64,000 nt of DNA from Phytohabitans rumicis (GTDB lineage: Bacteria; Actinomycetota; Actinomycetes; Mycobacteriales; Micromonosporaceae): assembly GCF_011764445.1 (NCBI RefSeq), contig NZ_BLPG01000001.1:1116001-1180000 (forward strand), read 5' to 3'. The notes beneath the pieces are model-generated. The model saw only the letters and a list, made by a program, of their open reading frames with translations. It did not search any database and was not told where the DNA came from. Positions within the stretch are counted from its first letter, which is position 1, and each line of letters begins with the position of its first letter. This document shows positions 1 to 6,876 of the stretch, piece by piece. The translations under genes were made by a program, and so were the position numbers.

Positions 1-166
1 GCGGTGGCAGGCCAAGTGTCATCGCCCGCAGCTCACGATCGGCCTGCCCGATCAGCGTCTGGCTCAGCGCGAGCCAGGCCAGCACGCCCACCGCGACCGC
101 CACGACCGTGACGGCGGCCCCGGCGATGACCGCCAGGCGGCGGCGGATGGACGGCCGGCGGATCAT
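1..166 (-). CDS. Sensor histidine kinase, N-terminal end only
   Basis: The gene runs off the left edge; only about 55 residues are visible. They begin with a basic stretch (MIRRPSIRRRLAV) followed by one hydrophobic helix of roughly 20 residues (VIAGAAVTVVAVAVGVLAWL), the usual first membrane segment of an EnvZ/MprB-type kinase, and then the start of the extracytoplasmic region. Its ATG overlaps the stop of the upstream OmpR-type regulator by four bases (ATGA), so the two are translationally coupled and very probably form a cognate pair. The catalytic part is outside the window, so the kinase call rests on the membrane helix and gene order. Confidence 0.75.
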   Translation of the reverse strand, partial: MIRRPSIRRRLAVIAGAAVTVVAVAVGVLAWLALSQTLIGQADRELRAMTLGLPP

Positions 167-870
167 CGCCGCACGCCGTGGCGCAGCACGAAGCCGACCC
201 CGCGTACGGTGTGCACCAGACGCGGCCGGCCACCGGCTTCCAGTTTGCGGCGCAGGTAACCGATGTAGACATCGAGGGTGTTGGACGACTGGTCCAGGTC
301 GAAGCCCCAGACGTGCTCGAACAGTTGGCTGCGGGTGAGCACCTGCCCTCGGTGTTCCATGAGGGTTTGCAGCAGGTTGAACTCCGTCCGCGTGAGGTCG
401 ACCGGTTCGCCGCTGAGGTGTACCTGGCGGGCACGGCGATCCACGACGAGATCACCCACCTGCTGTACGTCGGTCTGGCCGAGCAGCGGCCCGGTCCGGC
501 GCAACAATGCCCGCACCCGGGCCAGCAGTTCCTGCAACGCGAACGGCTTGACCAGATAGTCGTCGGCGCCCGCGTCCAGGCCCGCCACCCGGTCGGCGAG
601 CGCGTCCCGGGCGGTGAGCATCAGTACCGGCGTGCGATCCCCGCCGGCACGCAACCGGCTGCAGGCATCCAGCCCGGAAAGGCCCGGCATCATCACGTCC
701 AGCAGCACCAGGTCGGGCTTGAGTCTGGCGACCTGGGCGAGGGTGTCCGTGCCATCGGCGGCCAGATCCACCAGATAGCCCTCGAACCGCAGCGCGCGCT
801 CCAGCGCCTGCCGTACGGCCGTGTCGTCGTCGCTGACCAGCAGCCGGTAGCCCGTACTCACGGCGTTCAC
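163..870 (-). CDS. OmpR/PhoB-family response regulator
   Basis: A 235-residue DNA-binding regulator. The receiver domain (about residues 8-120) has the acidic pocket (SDDD), the phospho-acceptor Asp58 in LVLLDVMMPG, Thr86 and Lys108 (YLVKPF). The C-terminal winged helix (about 135-230) carries the typical TRTEFNLL and YIGYLRRKLE motifs. Length is normal for the MtrA/PrrA/MprA type. It is the first gene of a two-gene operon with the kinase at the window edge, which it overlaps by four bases. Start: ATG at 870; the Val/Ser-rich first residues are weakly conserved in this family, so an internal start a few codons later is possible. Confidence 0.93.
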   Translation of the reverse strand: MNAVSTGYRLLVSDDDTAVRQALERALRFEGYLVDLAADGTDTLAQVARLKPDLVLLDVMMPGLSGLDACSRLRAGGDRTPVLMLTARDALADRVAGLDAGADDYLVKPFALQELLARVRALLRRTGPLLGQTDVQQVGDLVVDRRARQVHLSGEPVDLTRTEFNLLQTLMEHRGQVLTRSQLFEHVWGFDLDQSSNTLDVYIGYLRRKLEAGGRPRLVHTVRGVGFVLRHGVRR

Positions 871-1030
871 GATAGGAAAGCCATGTCGGTACCCGGCACT
901 TTTCTTACGCTCTTCTTAGAATCGGCTCCAGCGCCGCCGTTCACCGCGCCTCTTCCTGCGCGCGGCAACGGGGTCCCGGGCCGACAAAGAAGCGGTACGA
1001 CGCATGCGGTTGCGCCTTGGCCGCGGACGA

Positions 1031-1397
1031 CTACAGCAACGGGTCCAGCCCATCGCGGCAGCAGCGGCCGGCGAGGCCGCGGGCAAGTCGATGAAGCAGG
1101 CCGCGAGGTCGAGGTACGGGCGGCTCCGGTGATCCAGAACAGCTCGACCAGCGCGGTCTCGACCCCGGGTGTCCGTCGAGCGCGTCCTCGTTGCCGTCGC
1201 TGAAGCGCCACAACGGCCGGCCACCCCGGGCGGTCGGGATCCACACTCCGCCGGCCCCCGAGGTCCAGGGTGAAGGTGCCGTGATACCAGCGCACCGGCA
1301 CCAGGCCACGCCGCCGCCGTGGGAACCGGGCCGAGGAATCGCCACTACGGCGGCGTTTGGCGGCGGCGAACCAGGCATCGGAGAACCTGCGCAACAC
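1031..1397 (-). pseudogene. Unknown protein, broken by four single-base frame changes
   Basis: No single frame is open, but a coherent protein appears if one base is added at each of four G/C runs (1255-1259, 1173-1176, 1118-1120, 1049-1051). The joined reading goes VRWYHGTFTLDLGG, then GVWIPTARGGRPLWRFSDG, then VETALVELFWITGA, then PYLDLAACFIDLPAA, and ends MGLDPLL-stop at 1031. I do not recognise the family; the 'GGRPLWRFSDG...ALVEL' part is faintly like SseB-type domains, but this is weak. The 5' end is uncertain; the ATG at 1397 is the most upstream choice. It is either a decaying gene or a real gene spoiled by homopolymer miscalls; four in about 210 bases is unusually dense. Confidence 0.4.
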
Positions 1398-1896
1398 CGG
1401 ACCTGCGGGTCACGGCGTCGGCCTATCGATCGTCGCCGTCATCGCCACCGCTCACGACGCCAAGCTTCGCGCTATGGCACTGCCCGATGGTGGCCTCGAC
1501 CTCCGGATCGCCTTCCCCGAATGATTCGGCAGCGGCGCCGCCAGGTGATCGGCCTCCATCGTGTGAAGGCGCTCGGCGCCGTACCGGCTGGCCAGCTCGG
1601 TGGCGGTGGCGCTATTCCGGCGGTGCAGGTCGGCGTCGCTGTCCCGCAGCGGGCGGCCCAGGCCTGTGGCGAGCCCGACGGCATCTACTCGTTCGTTAGC
1701 GGCGCCACTGGCTGGAGTCGGGTCTACACGACCACCAACGACACCAGCACCACGCACACGTGGAAGGTGGTGAGCAAGGCGTCGCCGACCGCCTCCGAGG
1801 CGTACCGGGTGAGTGGATGCTCGGCGGGCTTCTTGGTGTGGGCAACCCTGCGGGGGTCGGGTTCCGTTTCATGGCGGAGATGAGGAGGTGGCCACG
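1398..1896. other. No confident gene
   Basis: About 500 bases without a convincing coding region. A minus-strand open frame at 1452-1757 has no ribosome binding site and no recognisable motif. The last 15 bases hold the strong AGGAGG (1883-1888) of the following sigma factor. The promoter of the sigma factor gene presumably lies in the 3' part, but I could not identify a -35/-10 pair with confidence. Confidence 0.5.
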
Positions 1897-2409
1897 GTGG
1901 CTATGGACGTGGAGTCCTACCGCGATTTCGTGACAGCCCGGATGGATGGGCTGCGGCGTACCGCGTACCTGCTGTGCGGCGACTGGCACACCGCCGATGA
2001 CCTGGTGTCGACCACCCTGGTGAAGCTGTACCGGCAGTGGCGCCGGGTGTCTGTGATGGACAACCGGGATGCCTATGCGCGGCGCGTGCTGTTGCGGGTG
2101 TGGTTGGACGAGCGCCGCCGGCCCTGGCGGCGCGAGCACAGCACCAGCGTGATGCCGGACCACGTGGTGGCGCGGGGCGACGGGATCGAGGGTGCTCCCG
2201 AACGGCTGGCCATCCTCGCTCTGTTGGCCGAGGTGCCGCCGCGCCGGCGCGCGGTTCTCGTGCTGCGGTACTACTGCGACCTGTCGGTCGAGGAGACCGC
2301 CGCCGCCCTCGGCTGCTCGCCCGGAACCGTGAAGAGCCAGACCGCCCGGGCGCTGGAGGCGTTGCGGGCACGGATGGTCGGCTCGCAGTCCCTTACCCAG
2401 GAGGCGTGA
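1897..2409 (+). CDS. SigE-family (ECF-like) RNA polymerase sigma factor
   Basis: A 170-residue sigma factor of the actinobacterial SigE70 group. Region 2 is visible in the first 80 residues (YRDFVTARMDGLRRTAYLLCGDWHTADDLV, then YARRVLLRVWLDERRR) and region 4 at about 100-165 with the helix-turn-helix LSVEETAAALGCSPGTVKSQTARALEALR. The reading frame is open further upstream, but GTG 1897 is chosen because an AGGAGG sits 8 bases before it; GTG 1888 would touch the Shine-Dalgarno. The next gene starts two bases after its stop and encodes a single-pass membrane protein, the arrangement expected for a sigma factor and its membrane partner or anti-sigma factor. Confidence 0.92.
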   Translation: MAMDVESYRDFVTARMDGLRRTAYLLCGDWHTADDLVSTTLVKLYRQWRRVSVMDNRDAYARRVLLRVWLDERRRPWRREHSTSVMPDHVVARGDGIEGAPERLAILALLAEVPPRRRAVLVLRYYCDLSVEETAAALGCSPGTVKSQTARALEALRARMVGSQSLTQEA

Positions 2410-2411
2410 CG

Positions 2412-3164
2412 ATGCGTAATCTGACCGATGAACTCTACGCGGCTGTGGACAGCCCACCGCCGAGCGGCATCGACGTCGACCGGCTCATCACCGTCGAGCA
2501 GCGCCGTACCCGCCGGTTGCGCTGGGCCGGTGGCGGCGCCGCGCTGTCCGCGGCGGTCGCTGTCGCTTTTCTGGTATCACCAACCGCGGCCCGCGTGGAT
2601 AAGACGGATGCCGGCCCGGCGACCGGCGAGCTCGCCCCGGTCGCGGCCGATTGCCCGCGGGTCTCGGGTGGCGATCGGGAACGGCACGGGCTGCCGCAGT
2701 ACACGCGTGATCCGCGGCTGACCGAGTCGTGCGCGGACGCGACCGCCCGGCTGACCACGGTCCTGCGTCCGGCGTTCAGCAAGATCGTGCCGGGGATGAC
2801 CGCCCAGGGGTTCGTGCTCAACGACTACAACGCCCAGTACGAGAGCGTGACCCGGGTGACGACGACGGCGGGCGCCGGCAAGGTGAAGGTGATGCTGCGC
2901 ACGACCCAGACACAGCCCATGCCCACCGCCGAGGAATGCAAAGACGGCTGCTCCCACGAAGCCCGGCCAGACGGCACGGTCATCGAGGTGTTCGACGGCA
3001 CCCGCGAGCAGATCGCGCACCGGGTCGACGTCTACCTACCGGACCACACCGTCATCTCGGTACACGCGAGCCTCCTCGCCGAGGGCGCGGACCGGCACCT
3101 GCCGCTGTCCATCGCCGAGACGAAGGCACTGGCCCTCACCCCCGGCCTCACCCTCTTCCCGTAA
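2412..3164 (+). CDS. Membrane-anchored protein encoded with the sigma factor; possible anti-sigma
   Basis: A 250-residue protein with a short cytoplasmic N-terminus (about residues 1-36, rich in Arg at the end), one transmembrane helix (about 37-57, WAGGGAALSAAVAVAFLV) and a ~190-residue extracytoplasmic region with Cys pairs (ADCPRV, ESCADA, EECKDGC). ATG 2412 has AGGAGG seven bases upstream, inside the end of the sigma gene, so the pair is one transcript. The short cytoplasmic part lacks the HxxxCxxC zinc anti-sigma motif, so a classical ZAS-type anti-sigma function is not shown; proteins like this commonly accompany SigE70-group factors. No enzymatic motif seen. Confidence 0.85.
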   Translation: MRNLTDELYAAVDSPPPSGIDVDRLITVEQRRTRRLRWAGGGAALSAAVAVAFLVSPTAARVDKTDAGPATGELAPVAADCPRVSGGDRERHGLPQYTRDPRLTESCADATARLTTVLRPAFSKIVPGMTAQGFVLNDYNAQYESVTRVTTTAGAGKVKVMLRTTQTQPMPTAEECKDGCSHEARPDGTVIEVFDGTREQIAHRVDVYLPDHTVISVHASLLAEGADRHLPLSIAETKALALTPGLTLFP

Positions 3165-3184
3165 AAGCGACGGTTCTTCTGTCT

Positions 3185-3216
3185 CGGACCGGGTGTGCTA
3201 CCGCGTGCCCGGTCCG
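3185..3216 (+). terminator. Hairpin after the sigma/membrane-protein operon
   Basis: A perfect 9-bp inverted repeat (CGGACCGGG at 3185-3193, CCCGGTCCG at 3208-3216) lies 20 bases after the stop codon at 3164 and is followed by TTCCTT. Placement fits a transcription terminator; the T tract is poor, as is common in high-GC genomes. Confidence 0.55.
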
Positions 3217-3236
3217 TTCCTTGCCGAAGAGGCTAT

Positions 3237-3458
3237 GTGAAAAGGCTGCGGTGGCTGGCCATTCCAGCCAGCCTTGCCGTTCTCTGGGCAGCCCTACCGT
3301 GGAGGGTGGGCTCGGCGGAGACGGTGGTGCCACCAGGGTCCATCGAGGAGGCTAGTGGCGGCGTGGTGACGCTGGTGACAGGGACGTCGTCGAGGCTCGT
3401 GACGGCGCCGTTGTTTCGGTACGCCCTGGCACGGGGCGCGAGCGCGTGGGCTTCCTGA
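3237..3458 (+). pseudogene. Truncated secreted protein, subtilisin-like (S8) leader remnant
   Basis: 73 codons from GTG 3237, which has a GAAGAGG just upstream. The product opens with a clear signal peptide (VKRLRWLAIPASLAVLWAALPWRVGSAE) and continues GSIEEASGGVVTLVTG. The 'VVTLVTG' motif is typical of the propeptide of actinobacterial S8 serine peptidases, which are usually more than 1,000 residues, so this looks like the first 5% of such a gene with the rest lost. It may still yield a small secreted peptide. The family link rests on one short motif and is tentative. Confidence 0.4.
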
Positions 3459-3521
3459 CCCAGCGTCTGAACGGCCATCACTTGGGACCGCGTCTGGGGT
3501 GCCGGCGGCGAACGGCCCGTG

Positions 3522-3767
3522 CTACGGCATGAAGTCGGCCGGGTGCGAGTCCCGGATGAACCCGATGTCCCGCTCGGCGGACAGGTACCAGTTCAGCACC
3601 GCCTCGCCGTACCAGTTCTGCAGGCCCTCGTCCCAGGTCCGGCCGTACCCGTCGGCGGCGACCACCACATACAGGCCGAGCACGAGGAACAGCACACCAA
3701 GGAGGAGCACCGGCAGCCGACTCTCCACAAAGGAAGGTCGACGTGCCGGCGCGATCGCTACATCCAC
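3522..3767 (-). pseudogene. N-terminal fragment of a GT39/ArnT-like membrane glycosyltransferase
   Basis: 81 residues: a basic N-terminus, a hydrophobic helix (PVLLLGVLFLVLGLYVVVAA) and then DGYGRTWDEGLQNWYGEAVLNWYLS, resembling the first periplasmic loop of dolichyl-phosphate-mannose or ArnT-type transferases, where an acidic pair (here WDE) is catalytic. The frame ends ADFMP-stop; in relatives this position continues FMPYYG, so the TAG could be a point mutation of a Tyr codon. Real family members are 400-600 residues, and nothing matching follows, so this is a remnant. Confidence 0.5.
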
Positions 3768-3813
3768 GCCGGTACAGACACCCGACCGGCGCGAAAGGTT
3801 GAGTTACGTTGAG

Positions 3814-4262
3814 TTACAGGTTCAGGCGCAGAAACATCTCACCGGCGGCGTCGTCAAGCACGTCGTTGTCGGTCACCGCGTACCACTGGCCGTCGCCGCC
3901 GATGGTCGGCCCTTCCACCTTGTCCTGCATCCAGCCGTGGTCGGCGGCGAGCGCGGGCAGCAGGTCGGCGAGGAGCCGCTTGCTGGCCGTGGGCATCACC
4001 CCCGGGGTACCTCGACCGCGACGACCTCCGACAGGCCGATCCAGGCACCCGCCGGCGCGGCGTCCAGCGGGTACCCGAGCCACGCCCACGCACCGGTCGA
4101 CGGCGTGTACCGGCCGAGGCGTACCGTGCCGGCCGGATCGGTGCGCAGCTCCCGCTGGATCGCGACCCACACCTGCTCGCCCGCGCCGGCGCCGGTCACC
4201 GCCACGCCTTCGAACCCGTTGCTGGTGACCGCCGCGGCGGCCGCCCAGCGCCCTGGTCGGTG
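3814..4262 (-). pseudogene. C-terminal remnant of a phytase-like esterase (PF13449-type)
   Basis: The first part reads GFEGVAVTGAGAGEQVWVAIQREL, then LGRYTPSTGAWAWLGYPLD and WIGLSEVVAVEVP; after a frame change at the C/G run 3999-4007 it continues KRLLADLLPALAADHGWMQDKVEGPTI, then WYAVTDNDVLDDAAGEMFLRL-stop. The 'GFEGVAV', 'GLSE', 'DKVEG' and 'YAVTDND' motifs are characteristic of esterase-like phytase-fold proteins. The normal segment between GLSE and the DLLP helix is missing, and no N-terminal half exists upstream, so besides the one-base break there is real deletion. Likely a dead fragment. Confidence 0.6.
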
Positions 4263-4376
4263 ATCCGGGCCGGGCGTATGCGCCGATCGATGGATTCGAT
4301 GTGTTAGCCCGCTACGAGGTGCCGGTGATGCGGTCGCTGGAGGACGCCGACACCCAAGCTTACGGCCCGTGTTGCG

Positions 4377-4420
4377 CCTCGTGCGGGGCGCGGATACCTG
4401 AATCCGGGCCCCGCACGAGG
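4377..4420 (-). terminator. Strong hairpin downstream of the 4.4-4.9 kb gene
   Basis: Perfect 13-bp inverted repeat (CCTCGTGCGGGGC at 4377-4389 and its complement at 4408-4420), beginning eight bases beyond the stop codon (4428) of the minus-strand secreted protein gene. Position and stability fit a factor-independent terminator without a long U tract. Confidence 0.65.
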
Positions 4421-4427
4421 GGTCAGC

Positions 4428-4946
4428 TCAGAACCCGGTGAGGGTGGCCCGGGTGGACACCACCTTGAGCGGACCGTCGACGGCGGCGAACTCCACCGTC
4501 ACCAACGTGGTCCCCGACGTGATCCCAATGGGGTTAAGAAATTGGGTAGATTCCACTCGCGTTGGGCCAGCGTCGACGTAGCTAAGGCAGTCCACCACCA
4601 CTTGCCGCCAGATGGTGGCGCCGGCCTCCCGGAATGAGGCCGTCAGCCGGCAGACGTTCACCGGCTGCGCCGGGTCCGCGGTGATCGTCACGTTGGCGAT
4701 GCCGCTAAGGGCCTCCCCACCGCCGTACATGTCATCGCCTCGGCGGACACACGGTTCAAGCTGGAAGGTGGCACCGTCCACTGTGGCAGAACGGCTGGCT
4801 CCGCAGGTGAGCGTTTCGGCTGCCAGCACCTTGCTCTGTTGGGCGCTTGACGCCGTCGCCCCCGCCGCGGACAGGCCCGCGGCGACGACCAGCACCGCCA
4901 ATCCGCCGCCAATCCGGCTTATCAGGCGGCGTCGCGACATGTCCAT
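4428..4946 (-). CDS. Secreted protein of unknown function
   Basis: 172 residues starting MDMSRRRLISRIGGGLAVLV. The twin-arginine-like SRRR followed by a hydrophobic stretch and an Ala-X-Ala region (AAGATASSAQ) indicates export, possibly by Tat. The mature part has four cysteines (TCGAS, EPCVRR, VCRLTA, DCLSYV), probably two disulfides, and reads as all-beta. ATG 4946 is preferred because GGAGTGAGG lies six bases upstream; GTG 4958 in the same frame would overlap that site. I recognise no family. It is monocistronic, followed by its own terminator. Confidence 0.75.
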   Translation of the reverse strand: MDMSRRRLISRIGGGLAVLVVAAGLSAAGATASSAQQSKVLAAETLTCGASRSATVDGATFQLEPCVRRGDDMYGGGEALSGIANVTITADPAQPVNVCRLTASFREAGATIWRQVVVDCLSYVDAGPTRVESTQFLNPIGITSGTTLVTVEFAAVDGPLKVVSTRATLTGF

Positions 4947-5019
4947 TGTGGGCCTCACTCCATTCAGGAAGGATTACTACAGTTGCCATCCCGTCGGGGA
5001 TGGCAACGGCGCGACGGGG

Positions 5020-6471
5020 TTACAGCGTGGCGCAGCGGCGTACCTCGTATTGGTCGATCGCCGCGCCGAGCTGGGCGAACTTCTGCGTGTATTCGACCGG
5101 GACGACGCCGGTGGGTGTAGCCGGGCGCTGCGGGTCCTGGTATCGGTCACCGAGGTTGGAGAACACGGTGATGACGTACTGCCGGTGCGGTTTACCGGGC
5201 AGCGACTTCACGATGCCGGCGTCCGCGCCGGCGTTGGTGGTCCAGCCGGGCTTGTGCGCGAAGCTCACCTGTGCGGCCTGGTCGCAGGGCCGCACATCCT
5301 GCCCGAACCTGTTGCCGTCCACGGTCACGGTGCCGTCTGCGGCGATCCAGCGGTCCGCCGTGACCTGCGGGATGCCGGGTGCTGGATATCCGCGACCGCA
5401 GAAGTTCGTCGTCGACAGCATCCAGTTCCAGCCCTGCTGCCCGAGCTCAGCGGCGAACAGTTGGCGAGACGAGGCGCTCAGCGCCGACGACGCGGTCACC
5501 GGGACGCCGGCAGGGGTGGTCCACAGCGTTCCCGGCGCGCCGTTGATGAGCACCAGCAGCTTGGCAGTGTCCAGCGAGCTCATCGTGATGGCATTGGACC
5601 AGTTGCCGCCGTTGGACGGCCGGGTGCCGGCCAGCTGCAGAGTCTCGAGGCCAAGATCCTGGAACGCCTGGTTGAGCCCATCCATCGCGTTGTAATCCCA
5701 CAGCAGCTTGATCAGCGCGCAGGTCGCGGCGTTGGAGGACGCGGTAAGCGAGGCGTCGACGTAGGCGCGGATGGTGTTGCTGCTGGCTGGCCCGCACAGG
5801 GAGCTGATGGTCTCCGGCTGATAGCTGTACGTGTCGTCCAATCCGACCACGCCCTGGTCGACCAGGCGCAGAATCCCGAAATTCACCATCAGCTTGAGCA
5901 CCGACGCCGGATATGGCGACATGAAATCGAGCGGTGCTGATTCCCTGGCCGGCACCACGTCGATCGTGCCCTGCCCATGGTTGGCGTACCAGCCGGCAGT
6001 GTCCCACTGGCGGTAGCGCACGGCCGTGGTGTGGTGATTGGCATCGACCGGCACCACGACACCGTGCGGATACTGCGGGCTCATCAGGACAGTTCCCGAC
6101 GACACGATGCGCCCAGCGTCATCCAGTTCGAGCACCGACGCGTCGATCTGCGGCTGTTGGACGATCGGCTGCGGAACGGCAGCCACGGCGGCATACTGCC
6201 GCGCACGTTGCTCAGCCGTGGTTGCGTCCGCGTCGACGTCGGCATTCAGCGTATTAAACTGCGCGGTCGCGGGCGGCGCCAGGTCGACAACCTCTTGGAA
6301 CCCCAGCCCGTCCATGGTTTGCCGCAGATACTCGGCGATGGAGACGTCATCGCGCGATCCACTCGCCACCGCCGACGTGGTCGTCGTGGCATACGCCGAA
6401 GCACCAGCCGACGCCGCCACTGTGCCGAGGACCACGACCGCGGTCACCAGCCCGACTTTGCGTCTGTGCAT
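5020..6471 (-). CDS. Secreted serine hydrolase of beta-lactamase fold
   Basis: 483 residues with a signal peptide (MHRRKVGLVTAVVVLGTVAASAGASAYA). The central domain has the class A beta-lactamase/D-Ala-D-Ala peptidase triad motifs: SVLK with nucleophile Ser190 and Lys193 (context SPYPASVLKLMV), an S-x-N-like element (ASSNAAT), and HKPG in place of KTG (SFAHKPGWTTNAG). An N-terminal ~150-residue region of unknown role precedes it. The KPG variant and the long N-terminus argue against a true antibiotic-degrading enzyme; a cell-wall-related or esterase role is more likely. ATG 6471 has GGGGGAGG seven bases upstream. The gene is alone, with divergent transposase debris behind it. Confidence 0.85.
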   Translation of the reverse strand: MHRRKVGLVTAVVVLGTVAASAGASAYATTTTSAVASGSRDDVSIAEYLRQTMDGLGFQEVVDLAPPATAQFNTLNADVDADATTAEQRARQYAAVAAVPQPIVQQPQIDASVLELDDAGRIVSSGTVLMSPQYPHGVVVPVDANHHTTAVRYRQWDTAGWYANHGQGTIDVVPARESAPLDFMSPYPASVLKLMVNFGILRLVDQGVVGLDDTYSYQPETISSLCGPASSNTIRAYVDASLTASSNAATCALIKLLWDYNAMDGLNQAFQDLGLETLQLAGTRPSNGGNWSNAITMSSLDTAKLLVLINGAPGTLWTTPAGVPVTASSALSASSRQLFAAELGQQGWNWMLSTTNFCGRGYPAPGIPQVTADRWIAADGTVTVDGNRFGQDVRPCDQAAQVSFAHKPGWTTNAGADAGIVKSLPGKPHRQYVITVFSNLGDRYQDPQRPATPTGVVPVEYTQKFAQLGAAIDQYEVRRCATL

Positions 6472-6621
6472 TGTCAATCCTCCCCCGTTGTGATCAAGGC
6501 CGTTGCTCGAACCGTAGGGCGCCATCGATGAAGAAACCACCGCAATGTGGGCTTTTCCTCAGTCTTCTTTTCGAGGCAACCATTCCTTGGTTTCGTGAGA
6601 TGTGCGCCTGGCGGCCGCCCG

Positions 6622-6747
6622 GTGACCTATCCGCGACGTGACATTGTGGACGCGATCTGTTACCTGAAGCGCAACGGCGGCGTATGGCGGGCCTTGCCGG
6701 TCGACTTTCCGCCGTGGTCGATGGTGAACTACCACTTCAAGACGTGA
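6622..6747 (+). mobile_element. IS5-family transposase N-terminal remnant
   Basis: About 41 residues (YPRRDIVDAICYLKRNGGVWRALPVDFPPWSMVNYHF) match the DUF4096-type helical N-terminus of IS5/IS427-group DDE transposases, which read like 'RRDIVDAIFYLxRxGCxWRxLPxDFPPWxTVYxYF'. It stops after HFKT, before any catalytic domain. No inverted repeats were found, so it is a leftover fragment, not a mobile unit. Confidence 0.75.
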
Positions 6748-6876
6748 GAGCGTGACGGAACGTCAGGTCGGTTACACAACGGGCTGCGCAGAACTCATTG
6801 GTTTACCCTAACTCTCCGGTCGGCGGGAGCTTCCCAGGCTTACCGCCATACCTGTTCTGAGTCCGGGGAGGGACCA

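Noticed and set aside
1452-1757. Minus-strand open frame as a real gene
   Set aside because: No ribosome binding site, no motif, and no link to neighbours; left as intergenic.
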